Shown: in pieces, positions 1-7,796 of the stretch | Layout of the letters: every line of letters begins with the position of its first letter | Numbering within the stretch: the first letter of the stretch is position 1 | Origin: Agromyces sp. | GTDB lineage: Bacteria; Actinomycetota; Actinomycetes; Actinomycetales; Microbacteriaceae | NCBI GenBank assembly: GCA_031178025.1 | Contig: JAPSJU010000043.1 | Location: forward strand, 1-12,189 | Reading direction: 5' to 3' | DNA length: 12,189 nucleotides | Translations under genes and position numbers: made by a program | Notes under the pieces: generated by a model | Told to the model about the DNA's origin: nothing | The model's input: the letters and a program-made list of their open reading frames with translations, nothing else | The model's database searches: none

Positions 1-80
1 CTTCAAGTCTATAGGGTCGCGGTGTCGATGGGTCCGACCTCCCAGTACCGTCACAGGCGCCCGGATCAGGATCGACGAGC
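1..80 (+). promoter_or_regulatory. Upstream region of ctaA, possible -10 element
   Basis: No coding region is supported here. A TATAGG hexamer at 10-15 could be a -10 element for ctaA, giving a leader of roughly 60 nt, but any -35 box would lie outside the window. AGGA at 68-71 sits 9 nt before the GTG start at 81 and is the likely ribosome-binding site. TATAG is nearly palindromic, so a promoter pointing left is also possible. The call is weak because the left edge cuts the region. Confidence 0.25.
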
Positions 81-1067
81 GTGAACCGCTTCATGGCGTG
101 GGTGCCCGACCGAGTTCGCCGGGGCCGGGCGTGGTCGTTCCTCCTGCCCACGACGATCACGCGCTGGGTTCGCACGGTCGCCTGGCTGTCGCTCTTCGTC
201 AACATCGGCATCGTGGCGACCGGGGGCCTCGTCCGCCTGACGGGGTCGGGGATGGGCTGCGAGACATGGCCGTATTGCACGGCGGAGTCGCTCATTCCGA
301 CGCAGGAGCTGGGTATCCACGGCATCATCGAGTTCGGCAACCGAACGCTCACCGGGGTGTTGATCGTCGTCGCCGCGCTCGCGTTCCTGTCGGTCCTCCG
401 GCTCGAGCCCGGCCGGCCCGAGCTCGTACGCATCTCCTTCGCGATCGGCGCGGGCATCATCCTGCAGGCGGTCGTCGGGGGTGTCACCGTCTGGCTTCAC
501 CTCCACCCGGGCATCGTCGGCCTTCACTTCCTCCTGTCCGCGGGGCTCGTGGTGCTCGCCACCGTCTTCGTGCATCGCGTGTACGCACGCCCCGGTCCGC
601 GCCAGCTCGCGGTCTCCCGCGCGTATGCCGTCCTCGCGACCACGGCCGGCGCGTCCGTCGTCGTGACCGTCGTCTTCGGCATCCTGCTCACCGGGTCGGG
701 CCCGCATGCGGGAGACGAGGCGGCAGCACGCAACGGCCTCGATCCCATCCTGTGGCAGCACATCCACGCGTGGCCGGGATACCTCACGTTCGCACTGACG
801 ATCATGCTGCTGGTCGCGGCATTCCGCACGTCCCACGCGCCGCGTCTGCGCCACTCGGTCACGATCCTGCTCGCCGTGGAGATCGTGCAGATCGGCACCG
901 GAATCTGGCAGGCGCGCACGGGCCTGCCGATCATCCTGGTCAACATCCACATGGTGCTCGCGGTCGCACTCGTCGCCGCCATGACCTCCGTCCTGCTGCA
1001 CATGAAGCGGCCCGTCGCAGCGTCCGCCGCGGTGATGGAGCCCGCCGTCGAGTCATCCGCTCGCTGA
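81..1067 (+). CDS. ctaA: Heme A synthase (CtaA/COX15 family)
   Basis: This 328-residue membrane protein hydroxylates the C8 methyl of heme O to make heme A for aa3-type cytochrome oxidase. About eight hydrophobic segments are visible from residue 30 to 312. After the first segment comes GGLVRLTGSGMGC with Cys60 and Cys66, matching the extracellular cysteine pair of Bacillus-type CtaA. The motif HGIIEFGNR (80-88) carries the conserved Glu84 thought to be essential for catalysis. His80, His149, His227 and His290 are at the positions expected for heme ligands. The GTG start at 81 is preferred over ATG at 93 because AGGA lies 9 nt upstream of it. The TGA stop shares its final A with the ATG of the next gene, so the two are probably cotranscribed. 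The partner enzyme gene ctaB lies nearby on the opposite strand. Confidence 0.95.
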   Translation: MNRFMAWVPDRVRRGRAWSFLLPTTITRWVRTVAWLSLFVNIGIVATGGLVRLTGSGMGCETWPYCTAESLIPTQELGIHGIIEFGNRTLTGVLIVVAALAFLSVLRLEPGRPELVRISFAIGAGIILQAVVGGVTVWLHLHPGIVGLHFLLSAGLVVLATVFVHRVYARPGPRQLAVSRAYAVLATTAGASVVVTVVFGILLTGSGPHAGDEAAARNGLDPILWQHIHAWPGYLTFALTIMLLVAAFRTSHAPRLRHSVTILLAVEIVQIGTGIWQARTGLPIILVNIHMVLAVALVAAMTSVLLHMKRPVAASAAVMEPAVESSAR

Positions 1068-1753
1068 TGCTGATCGAGCACCGCGGACGTCGGCCGGTCG
1101 TGGATCCCACCGCCACCGTCCTCCCCACCGCCGTGCTCTCGGGCGACGTGAGGATCGGACCCCGCGCTCGCATCCTTCACGGCGCGGTGCTCACCGCGGA
1201 GGACGGGACGATCGTGATCGGCGCGGAGAGCATCGTCATGGAGCACGCCCTGGTGCGTGGGCGGCAGGGGCATGCCGTCACCATCGGCGACCGCGTGCTC
1301 GTCGGCCCCCATGCACACGTGAACGGCGCGACGATCGGCGACGAGGCCTTCATCGCCACCGGCGCGTCGATCTTCCCCGGCGCCGTGATCGGCGAGGGCG
1401 CCGAGGTGCGCATCAACGGCGTCGTCCACGTGAACACGACGCTCGAGCCGGGCGCCGTCGTGCCCATCGGCTGGGTCGCCCTGGGGACGCCTGCGCACCT
1501 CTTCGCCGCCGACCGGCACGAGGAGATCTGGGCCGTGCAGCAGACGCTCGACTTCCCGGGTACGGTCTACGGCGTCGACCGGAACGCGGGCATGGCCGAG
1601 ATCATGCGGCGCCAATCGGAGTTCTACGCCGCGCATGCGCGGGATGTCGTGATCGAACCTCCAGCGCCCGGGGACGACGTCGTCGACCGCGTGCCGGCGA
1701 CGAGCTCAGAACGGGAGCAGCGGATCGATGCCGACGGCGAGGAAGAGCAGTGA
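1067..1753 (+). CDS. Hexapeptide-repeat (left-handed beta-helix) protein, gamma-carbonic-anhydrase-like without zinc ligands
   Basis: A 228-residue soluble protein. Residues about 11-145 hold repeated V/I-x-I-G-x-x-A/V hexapeptides typical of a left-handed beta-helix, in the layout of gamma-carbonic anhydrases and CaiE/PaaY-like proteins; GWVALGTPA then leads into a C-terminal alpha region. Aligned by eye with gamma-carbonic anhydrases, the three zinc histidines fall on Arg64, Pro81 and Asn86, and the RGD motif of the active site reads T-A-E (43-45), so carbonic anhydrase activity is unlikely. It could be a divergent acyltransferase or a structural homologue; the substrate is unknown. The ATG at 1067 overlaps the ctaA stop by one base and has no close Shine-Dalgarno sequence, suggesting translation coupled to ctaA. 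The last 30 residues are charged and probably disordered. The final 48 nt overlap ctaB on the other strand. Confidence 0.8.
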   Translation: MLIEHRGRRPVVDPTATVLPTAVLSGDVRIGPRARILHGAVLTAEDGTIVIGAESIVMEHALVRGRQGHAVTIGDRVLVGPHAHVNGATIGDEAFIATGASIFPGAVIGEGAEVRINGVVHVNTTLEPGAVVPIGWVALGTPAHLFAADRHEEIWAVQQTLDFPGTVYGVDRNAGMAEIMRRQSEFYAAHARDVVIEPPAPGDDVVDRVPATSSEREQRIDADGEEEQ

Positions 1754-2626
1754 GAGATAGGCGATCGAGCCGTGGAAGACGCGCATCGGCGACACCTGCC
1801 GGTGCCGGATGGTCAGGCTGTAGAGACGGTGCGTCTCGGCGATGAACCAGATGCCGGTGACCATCGCGACGGTCGTGTAGGCGAGCCCCATGCCTGCCAC
1901 CGGGATCAGCAGGAGCGAGCACGCGACGGTCGCCCAGGCGTAGAGGATCACCTGCAGTCCCACCTGGGCGCGTCCGCGCACCACTGCCAGCATGGGCACG
2001 CCCGCTGCGGCGTAGTCGTCCTTGTACTTCATCGAGAGCGGCCAGTAGTGCGGCGGCGTCCAGAGGAAGATGATGAGGAAGAGGATGAACGGCGCCCAGC
2101 TGAGGCTGCCGGTCACGGCGGCCCAGCCGATCAGCACCGGCATGCAGCCCGCGACGCCGCCCCAGACGATGTTCTGCGCGGTGCGGCGCTTCAGGATGAG
2201 GCTGTAGAAGACGACGTACAGCAGGATCGCCCCGAGCGAGAGCAGGGCCGCGAGCCAGTTGGTGAAGAGCCACAGCCAGGCGACCGATACCACGCCGAGG
2301 CCGTAGGCGAACACGAGCGCCTCGCGATCGGTGAGTTCGCCGGTGACGAGTGGCCGCCCCTGGGTGCGCTTCATGAGCCGGTCGATGTCGCGATCGATGT
2401 AGCAGTTGAACGCCCCGGCGGAGCCGGCGCTCATCGCGCCGCCGATGAGGGTGGCGAGGAGGAGCCACAGGTCGGGCAGCCCGTTCTGCGCGAGGATCAT
2501 CGTGGGCGCCGTCACCACGAGGAGCAACTCGATCACCCGCGGCTTGGTGAGTGCGAGGTACGCCGAGAGCTTTCGCCGTCCCGTCATCGCCGGTCGCGAC
2601 TCGCGAGTGTGTACGGCTGCCTGCAT
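1706..2626 (-). CDS. ctaB: Protoheme IX farnesyltransferase (heme O synthase)
   Basis: A 306-residue UbiA-family polytopic membrane protein that transfers a farnesyl group to the vinyl side chain of heme B, giving heme O, the substrate of CtaA. The first Asp-rich motif is N74-x3-D78-x3-D82 within [15 protein letters not shown], followed by GRPL. The second conserved cytosolic loop has [17 protein letters not shown] with Lys202, Asp203 and Asp204. About nine hydrophobic segments are visible and the length is normal for the family. The ATG at 2626 is chosen because GGAAGAGGA lies about 3 nt upstream on the minus strand; ATG at residue 14 is a weaker alternative. The gene is divergent from tkt and converges on the hexapeptide gene, overlapping it by 48 nt, with no terminator visible between them. 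Confidence 0.95.
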   Translation of the reverse strand: MQAAVHTRESRPAMTGRRKLSAYLALTKPRVIELLLVVTAPTMILAQNGLPDLWLLLATLIGGAMSAGSAGAFNCYIDRDIDRLMKRTQGRPLVTGELTDREALVFAYGLGVVSVAWLWLFTNWLAALLSLGAILLYVVFYSLILKRRTAQNIVWGGVAGCMPVLIGWAAVTGSLSWAPFILFLIIFLWTPPHYWPLSMKYKDDYAAAGVPMLAVVRGRAQVGLQVILYAWATVACSLLLIPVAGMGLAYTTVAMVTGIWFIAETHRLYSLTIRHRQVSPMRVFHGSIAYLSLLFLAVGIDPLLPF

Positions 2627-2679
2627 CGTTCCTCTTCCGGGCGCGGGCACGTTCGCCAGACCTCGCACGACCCCAGACG

Positions 2680-2685
2680 ATTCTA
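2680..2685 (-). promoter_or_regulatory. Candidate -10 box for ctaB
   Basis: Read on the minus strand the hexamer is TAGAAT, five of six matches to TATAAT. It lies about 54 nt upstream of the ctaB ATG, so transcription would begin near 2673. No good -35 box is seen at a 16-18 nt spacing, so this is tentative. Confidence 0.3.
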
Positions 2686-2708
2686 GGCCATCGGTTTCGA
2701 GCAGGTGT

Positions 2709-2726
2709 GCGGAATGCGCTTTCCGC
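2709..2726. repeat. Inverted repeat GCGGAA-N6-TTCCGC between ctaB and tkt
   Basis: GCGGAA at 2709-2714 and TTCCGC at 2721-2726 form a perfect 6-bp inverted repeat around a 6-nt spacer. Its size and symmetry fit a dimeric regulator site. It lies upstream of the candidate ctaB promoter and about 60 nt upstream of the tkt -10 box. It could be chance in GC-rich DNA, and I cannot name a regulator. Confidence 0.3.
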
Positions 2727-2744
2727 CTCACATCCCGCGGGCGC

Positions 2745-2771
2745 TCGTGTGAGTCACAGCCCGTCACACGA
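2745..2771. promoter_or_regulatory. Candidate operator: 8-bp inverted repeat overlapping the tkt -35 region
   Basis: TCGTGTGA (2745-2752) and TCACACGA (2764-2771) are perfect reverse complements separated by 11 nt. Inside the same stretch TGTGAGTCACA (2748-2758) is a second, 11-bp palindrome, and GTCACA occurs twice exactly 10 nt apart (2753-2758, 2763-2768). The right arm covers the likely -35 box of tkt, so a bound protein would be expected to affect that promoter. The TGTGA/TCACA half-sites resemble CRP/GlxR sites, but the spacing (1 or 11 nt instead of 6) does not fit that family. Confidence 0.4.
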
Positions 2772-2791
2772 CGCCCGTTGATCCATATACT
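2763..2791 (+). promoter_or_regulatory. Probable promoter of the tkt-tal-pgi-zwf-opcA-pgl operon
   Basis: TATACT at 2786-2791 matches five of six bases of a sigma70-type -10 box. With the optimal 17-nt spacer the -35 hexamer is GTCACA (2763-2768), four of six matches to TTGACA. Transcription would begin near 2798, about 150 nt before the tkt start. No better candidate is seen elsewhere in the 321-nt gap on this strand. Confidence 0.5.
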
Positions 2792-2797
2792 GAGGAT

Positions 2798-2947
2798 TGC
2801 GCGCCCGGCTTCCGGGTCCGATCCCGCAGGCCCGTACGACCGGCCCGCGGTCGGATCCGCCGCCTGGCGGAACCGCGCCGCAACGTCCTCGGCGGGTCGG
2901 GCCGAGACGGTTCCCGACGCCGTCACGATCGGAAGGAACAGCACCTC
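2798..2947 (+). other. Long GC-rich 5' leader of tkt with possible hairpins
   Basis: If the promoter call is right, the mRNA has about 150 nt before tkt. Hairpins visible in order are CCCGG-CTT-CCGGG (2804-2816), GACCG-N5-CGGTC (2838-2852), TCCGCC-GCCT-GGCGGA (2856-2871), and GGCG/TCGGG pairing with CCCGA/CGCC across 2891-2921 with a 2-nt bulge. The Shine-Dalgarno sequence GGAAGG (2931-2936) is outside all of them. No riboswitch class that I know is recognised, and hairpins are common by chance at this base composition. No small coding region with a ribosome-binding site is evident. Confidence 0.3.
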
Positions 2948-5038
2948 GTGGCAACTCTGCACTGGGAACCCATCGACGACCGCGCCGTCGACACGGCTCG
3001 CGTCCTCGCGGCCGACGCCGTCGAGAAGGTCGGGAACGGGCACCCCGGCACGGCGATGAGCCTCGCGCCCGCCGCCTACCTCCTGTTCCAGAAGGTCATG
3101 CGACGCGACCCGGCCGACCCGGCCTGGCTGGGCCGCGATCGCTTCATCCTCTCCGCGGGCCACTCCTCGCTCACGCAGTACGTGCAGCTCTACCTCGAGG
3201 GCTCCGGCCTGGAGCTCGACGACCTGAAGGCGTTGCGCACCTGGGGTTCGAAGACCCCGGGCCACCCCGAGTACGGCCACACGGCCGGGGTCGAGATCAC
3301 CACCGGGCCGCTCGGACAGGGCCTCGCATCCGCGGTCGGCTTCGCGTACGCATCGCGCTTCGAGCGCGGCCTCTTCGATCCGGATGCCGCCGCCGGCACG
3401 AGCCCGTTCGATCACTTCGTGTACGTCATCGCCGGCGATGGCGACCTGCAGGAGGGCGTCACGAGCGAGGCGTCGTCGCTCGCCGGCCACCAGCAGCTCG
3501 GCAACCTCGTCGTGATCTACGACTCGAACCAGATCTCGATCGAGGACGACACGAACATCGCCTTCACCGAGGACGTGGCGGCGCGCTACGAGGCCTACGG
3601 CTGGCATGTGCAGACCGTCGACTGGAAGAAGACCGGCCGGTACGTCGAGGACGTGGCGGAGCTGCACCGGGCGATCGAGGCCGCCAAGGGCGAGTCGGCC
3701 AAGCCGTCGATCATCATCCTGAAGACCATCATCGGCTGGCCGAGCCCCGGCAAGCAGAACACCGGCAAGATCCACGGCTCGGCGCTGGGCGCGGCGGAGC
3801 TCGCCGCGACGAAGGAGGTGCTCGGCTTCGACCCCGAGCAGAGCTTCGTCGTCGCCGAGGACGTCATCGCGCACACGCGGGCCGCGCTCGAGCGGGGCGC
3901 TGCGGCGCACGCCGAGTGGCAGCAGGCCTTCGACGCCTGGGCAGAGGCCAACCCCGAGAAGAAGGCGCTCCTCGATCGCCTCGAGGCCGGCGAGCTGCCC
4001 GCCGAGGTCGAGTCCGTGCTTCCCACCTTCGAGGGCGGGACCGAACTCTCGACTCGTGCGGCATCCGGCAAGGTCATCAACGCCCTCGCCGGCGTGCTGC
4101 CCGAGTTCTGGGGCGGATCGGCGGACCTCGCCGAGTCCAACCTCACCACCATCAACGGCGCCGGGTCGTTCATCCCGACCGAGTGGTCGACGCACGAGTT
4201 CGCCGGCCACCCGTACGGTCGCGTGCTGCACTTCGGCATCCGGGAGCACGCGATGGGCGCCATCGTGAACGGCATCGTGCTGCACGGCAAGACGCGCCCG
4301 TTCGGCGGCACGTTCCTGATCTTCAGCGACTACATGCGTCCTGCGGTGCGCCTCGCCGCGCTCATGAAGGTCCCGTCGATCTTCGTGTGGACGCATGACT
4401 CCGTCGCCCTCGGCGAGGACGGCCCGACCCACCAGCCCATCGAGCAGCTCGCGACGCTCCGGGCGATCCCCGGGTTCACCCTCGTCCGCCCCGCCGACGC
4501 CAACGAGACCGCAGCCGCATGGCTCGAGATCCTGAAGCGCCGCGACGCTCCCGTCGGCATCGCACTCACGCGCCAGAACATCCCGGTGTTCGCGCGCGGC
4601 GAGGGCGAGGCGTCCGGTGACACGCTCGCCTCGGCGGCCGGTGTGGCCAAGGGCGCCTACGTGCTCGCCGAGGCGCCCTCCGGAACACCCGAGGTGATCC
4701 TCATCGCGACGGGGTCCGAGGTGCAGCTGGCCGTCTCCGCGCGCGAGACGCTCGCCGCGGAGGGCATCCAGGCCCGGGTCGTCTCGGCTCCGAGCCTCGA
4801 GTGGTTCGAAGAGCAGGATGCCGCCTACCGCGAGTCCGTGCTGCCCGCCTCGGTTCCCGCTCGCGTCTCGGTCGAGGCCGGCGTCTCGCTCACCTGGCGT
4901 CCGTACGTCGGCGACCGTGGCCGCAGCGTCTCGATCGAGCACTTCGGCGCCTCCGCCGACTACAAGACCCTGTTCCGCGAGTTCGGCATCACGGCGGACG
5001 CCGTCGTCGCCGCCGCGAAGGAATCGCTCGCGTCCTGA
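2948..5038 (+). CDS. tkt: Transketolase
   Basis: A 696-residue, full-length thiamine-diphosphate enzyme of the non-oxidative pentose phosphate pathway, moving two-carbon ketol units between sugar phosphates. The N-terminal domain has GNGHPG (29-34), GPLGQG (120-125) and the thiamine-diphosphate/Mg motif starting GDGDLQEG (163-170) and ending at Asn194 in [10 protein letters not shown] (275-277) follows. The middle pyrimidine-binding domain has the catalytic-type glutamate Glu433 in FGIREHAMG and [15 protein letters not shown] (483-497), which holds the substrate-binding His and Asp. The C-terminal transketolase domain runs from about residue 550. The GTG at 2948 is supported by GGAAGG 11 nt upstream and by alignment of the N-terminus with the family. 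It is first in a six-gene operon; 28 nt separate its stop from tal. Confidence 0.97.
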   Translation: MATLHWEPIDDRAVDTARVLAADAVEKVGNGHPGTAMSLAPAAYLLFQKVMRRDPADPAWLGRDRFILSAGHSSLTQYVQLYLEGSGLELDDLKALRTWGSKTPGHPEYGHTAGVEITTGPLGQGLASAVGFAYASRFERGLFDPDAAAGTSPFDHFVYVIAGDGDLQEGVTSEASSLAGHQQLGNLVVIYDSNQISIEDDTNIAFTEDVAARYEAYGWHVQTVDWKKTGRYVEDVAELHRAIEAAKGESAKPSIIILKTIIGWPSPGKQNTGKIHGSALGAAELAATKEVLGFDPEQSFVVAEDVIAHTRAALERGAAAHAEWQQAFDAWAEANPEKKALLDRLEAGELPAEVESVLPTFEGGTELSTRAASGKVINALAGVLPEFWGGSADLAESNLTTINGAGSFIPTEWSTHEFAGHPYGRVLHFGIREHAMGAIVNGIVLHGKTRPFGGTFLIFSDYMRPAVRLAALMKVPSIFVWTHDSVALGEDGPTHQPIEQLATLRAIPGFTLVRPADANETAAAWLEILKRRDAPVGIALTRQNIPVFARGEGEASGDTLASAAGVAKGAYVLAEAPSGTPEVILIATGSEVQLAVSARETLAAEGIQARVVSAPSLEWFEEQDAAYRESVLPASVPARVSVEAGVSLTWRPYVGDRGRSVSIEHFGASADYKTLFREFGITADAVVAAAKESLAS

Positions 5039-5045
5039 CGCGAGC
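5026..5045 (+). other. Intercistronic hairpin spanning the tkt stop codon
   Basis: GCTCGCGT (5026-5033) pairs perfectly with ACGCGAGC (5038-5045), leaving the four-base loop CCTG. The tkt stop codon TGA (5036-5038) spans the end of the loop and the first base of the 3' arm. The structure ends 3 nt before the tal Shine-Dalgarno sequence AAGGAG (5049-5054). There is no T-run after it, so it does not look like an intrinsic terminator. It may tune mRNA stability or coupling between tkt and tal. Confidence 0.45.
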
Positions 5046-5066
5046 ATGAAGGAGATACACCGCATC

Positions 5067-6179
5067 ATGGCTACGAACTCCCCCACCGCCGCGCTCTCCG
5101 AGGCCGGCGTCAGCATCTGGCTCGACGACCTGTCGCGTCAGCGCATCGCCTCCGGCGGGCTCGAGCGGCTCATCGCCGAGCGCAACGTCGTGGGCGTCAC
5201 GACGAATCCGACGATCTTCGCCGGGGCGCTCGCCAACGGCGCCGCCTACGCCGACCAGGTGCAGGCGCTCGCGGCATCCGGCGCCGACGTGGACCGTGCC
5301 GTCTTCGAGATCACGACCGATGACGTGCGCGACGCCGCCGACCACTTCCGTCCCGTGTACGACGCGACCGGCGGGTACGACGGCCGGGTCTCGATCGAGG
5401 TCGAGCCCGGACTCGCGCACGATGCGACCGGCACCATCGAGCAGGCCAGGGCGCTGTGGGCGAAGGTCGACCGGCCGAACGCGATGATCAAGATCCCCGC
5501 GACGATCGAAGGCCTCGAGGCCATCACCCAGACCATCGGCGCAGGCATCAGCGTCAACGTCACGCTCATCTTCAGCCTGGAGCGCTACCGCCAGGTGATC
5601 GACGCCTACCTCACCGGCCTCGAGCAGGCGAAGGCTGCCGGCATCGACCTGGCGACGATCCACTCCGTCGCCTCGTTCTTCGTGTCGCGGGTCGACACCG
5701 AGATCGACAAGCGACTCGTGGCGATCGGCACCGACGAGGCACTCGCCCTGAGGAGCAAGGCCGGCATCGCCAATGCGCGCCTCGCGTACGAGCTGTACGA
5801 GCAGGAGTTCGGATCCGAGCGCGCGACGGCACTGCTCGGCGCCGGAGGCAATCGGCAGCGTCCGCTCTGGGCATCGACCGGCGTCAAGGACCCGTCGCTC
5901 CCCGACACGCTCTACGTCACCGAGCTCGTCGCCGAGGGCGTCGTGAACACGATGCCCGAGAAGACCCTCGAGGCGACATTCGACCACGGTGAGATCGCCG
6001 GCGACACCGTCACGGGCGCCTACGCCGACGCCGGCGCCGTGCTCGACGCGCTCGCCCGTGTCGGCGTCGACTACGACGATGTCACCGCAGTGCTCGAACG
6101 CGAGGGCGTCGAGAAGTTCGTGGTCTCGTGGAACGAACTCCTCGACACCGTGCGCGCGGCGCTCGGGGCGGCACGATGA
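5067..6179 (+). CDS. tal: Transaldolase
   Basis: A 370-residue transaldolase that transfers a dihydroxyacetone unit between sedoheptulose 7-phosphate and glyceraldehyde 3-phosphate. VTTNPTIF (44-51) is the N-terminal signature, and Lys142 in NAMIKIPAT is the Schiff-base lysine. Asp20 in WLDDL and the conserved [14 protein letters not shown] stretch starting at Trp268 also fit the long actinobacterial form of the family. ATG at 5067 is preferred: AAGGAG (5049-5054) lies 12 nt upstream and the product begins as family members do. ATG at 5046 in the same frame would add seven residues but precedes the ribosome-binding site. The stop overlaps the pgi start by four bases (ATGA, 6176-6179), indicating coupled translation. 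Confidence 0.96.
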   Translation: MATNSPTAALSEAGVSIWLDDLSRQRIASGGLERLIAERNVVGVTTNPTIFAGALANGAAYADQVQALAASGADVDRAVFEITTDDVRDAADHFRPVYDATGGYDGRVSIEVEPGLAHDATGTIEQARALWAKVDRPNAMIKIPATIEGLEAITQTIGAGISVNVTLIFSLERYRQVIDAYLTGLEQAKAAGIDLATIHSVASFFVSRVDTEIDKRLVAIGTDEALALRSKAGIANARLAYELYEQEFGSERATALLGAGGNRQRPLWASTGVKDPSLPDTLYVTELVAEGVVNTMPEKTLEATFDHGEIAGDTVTGAYADAGAVLDALARVGVDYDDVTAVLEREGVEKFVVSWNELLDTVRAALGAAR

Positions 6180-7780
6180 GCTTCCGCATCGCGGTGGGCG
6201 GCGCGGCGGCCGACGCCGTCCGCCGGTCGGTGCCCCAGCTCGTCGCCGATCTCGTCGCGAGCGGCATCACGGCCCAGGATGCCTCGCTGTGGGGACCCGG
6301 CGCCGAGGAGGAGTCGTCGAAGCGCCTCGGCTGGACCCAGGCGGTGGCCGTCTCGCGGCCGCTCGTCGCCGAGATCGAGGCGCTGCGCGACCGGCTCCGC
6401 GCCGAGGGCGTCCGCCACATCGTGCTCGCCGGCATGGGCGGATCCTCGCTCGCGCCGGAGGTCATCACCCGCACGGCCGGCGTCGCGCTCACCGTGCTCG
6501 ACTCGACCGAGCCCGGCCAGGTGCGCGCCGCACTCGCCGATCGACTCGCCGAGACGGCGCTCGTCGTCTCCTCGAAGTCCGGCTCGACGGTCGAGACCGA
6601 CAGCCAGCGGCGGGTCTACGAGCAGGCGTTCCGCGACGCGGGCATCGACCCCGCGGCTCGCATCGTCGTCGTGACCGATCCGGGATCGCCGCTCGACCAG
6701 GCGGCGCGTGCCGCGGGCTACCGGGTCTTCAATGCCGACCCGCAGGTCGGCGGCCGCTACTCGGCCCTGACGGCGTTCGGGCTCGTCCCCTCCGGGCTCG
6801 CCGGCGTCGACATCGACGGGCTCCTCGATGAGGCCGAGTCGATCGAGCTCGCGCTGGCCGTGGACACGCCACAGAACCCGGGGCTCGTGCTCGGTGCGGC
6901 CATCGCGGCGACGTCCCCGCTCCGCGACAAGCTCGCGATCGTGGCCGACGGCACGCACATCGTCGGATTCGCCGACTGGGCCGAGCAGCTCATCGCGGAG
7001 TCGACCGGCAAGGAGGGCACCGGCATCCTTCCCGTCGTGCTCGGCACCGGAGCCCCCGAGCTCGCCGGCGACCTTCCCGACGTCCAGGTCGTCCGCCTGG
7101 TCGACGATGCTGGCGACGAGATCTTCGCCGACGACGACACCGACGAGATCCGAGTGTCGGGCACCCTCGGCGCACAGCTGCTCGTGTGGGAGTACGCGAC
7201 CGCCGTGGCAGGGCGCCTGCTCGGGATCAATCCGTTCGACCAGCCCGACGTCGAGTCGGCGAAGATCGCCGCTCGCGGCCTGCTCGACGCCCGGCCCGAG
7301 CCCGCACCCGCCGCGTTCGTCGCGGACGGCATCGAGGTGCGCGGCACCCCCGAGGTCATCGGCGCGTCGAGTGACCTCGTCTCGGCGATCGACGTGCTCC
7401 TCGAGGAGCTGCCCGAGAACGGCTACCTGTCCGTACAGGCCTATGTCGACCGCGTGGCGCATCCCGAGCTCGCGGGGCTCCGCGACCGGCTCGCCGCCCG
7501 CGCCGGCCGGCCCGTCACCTTCGGGTGGGGCCCCCGGTTCCTGCACTCGACCGGCCAGTTCCACAAGGGCGGCCCGGCAGTGGGTGTGTTCCTGCAGATC
7601 ACCGAGGTTCCCGGGGACGACCTCGAGATCCCCGAGCGCCCGTTCACCTTCGGGCAGCTCATCGCAGCCCAGGCCTCCGGCGACGCGAGCGTGCTCGCGG
7701 AGCACGGTCGCCCCGTGCTCACGCTGACCCTCACCGACCCGGCGTCGAACATCCCGACGCTCGTCGACGCGGTCGGCTGA
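6176..7780 (+). CDS. pgi: Glucose-6-phosphate isomerase, type related to transaldolase-Pgi fusion proteins
   Basis: A 534-residue enzyme interconverting glucose 6-phosphate and fructose 6-phosphate, joining glycolysis to the operon's pentose phosphate genes. It has two sugar-isomerase (SIS) domains: GMGGSS (86-91), [10 protein letters not shown] from Ser132, VVTDPGSPL, then [13 protein letters not shown] with Arg194. The second half has [27 protein letters not shown] and [16 protein letters not shown] with His463 and Lys464. From memory these later motifs match the C-terminal half of bifunctional transaldolase/Pgi proteins better than classical E. coli-type Pgi. Here the two activities are separate proteins linked by an ATGA overlap. 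The start is fixed by that overlap and by the family N-terminus; a GTG at 6128 inside tal is unlikely. The zwf start follows 16 nt after the stop. Confidence 0.92.
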   Translation: MSFRIAVGGAAADAVRRSVPQLVADLVASGITAQDASLWGPGAEEESSKRLGWTQAVAVSRPLVAEIEALRDRLRAEGVRHIVLAGMGGSSLAPEVITRTAGVALTVLDSTEPGQVRAALADRLAETALVVSSKSGSTVETDSQRRVYEQAFRDAGIDPAARIVVVTDPGSPLDQAARAAGYRVFNADPQVGGRYSALTAFGLVPSGLAGVDIDGLLDEAESIELALAVDTPQNPGLVLGAAIAATSPLRDKLAIVADGTHIVGFADWAEQLIAESTGKEGTGILPVVLGTGAPELAGDLPDVQVVRLVDDAGDEIFADDDTDEIRVSGTLGAQLLVWEYATAVAGRLLGINPFDQPDVESAKIAARGLLDARPEPAPAAFVADGIEVRGTPEVIGASSDLVSAIDVLLEELPENGYLSVQAYVDRVAHPELAGLRDRLAARAGRPVTFGWGPRFLHSTGQFHKGGPAVGVFLQITEVPGDDLEIPERPFTFGQLIAAQASGDASVLAEHGRPVLTLTLTDPASNIPTLVDAVG

Positions 7781-7796
7781 CCCAGGGAAGGACCCC

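Noticed and set aside
98..1066. In-frame upstream extension of the hexapeptide protein through ctaA
   Set aside because: The extension is Arg/Pro/His-rich shadow sequence of ctaA. The helix protein begins sensibly at 1067.
2748..2768. CRP/GlxR-type binding site (TGTGA...TCACA)
   Set aside because: Half-sites are present but the spacers are 1 and 11 nt, whereas this family needs 6.
5046..5066. Earlier tal start at ATG 5046
   Set aside because: It lies upstream of the AAGGAG ribosome-binding site and overlaps the hairpin edge. The 5067 start agrees with family N-termini.
1706..5116. A minus-strand open frame of 1136 codons running from antisense of tkt into ctaB
   Set aside because: High-GC codon bias keeps antisense frames open. 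The upstream part is low-complexity Arg/Gly/Asp-rich antisense of tkt, while ctaB has its own ATG at 2626 with a good ribosome-binding site and normal family length.
7771..7782. Hairpin at the pgi stop (GGTC-GGCT-GACC) as a terminator or attenuator
   Set aside because: Only 4 bp, not extendable, and expected by chance at this base composition.
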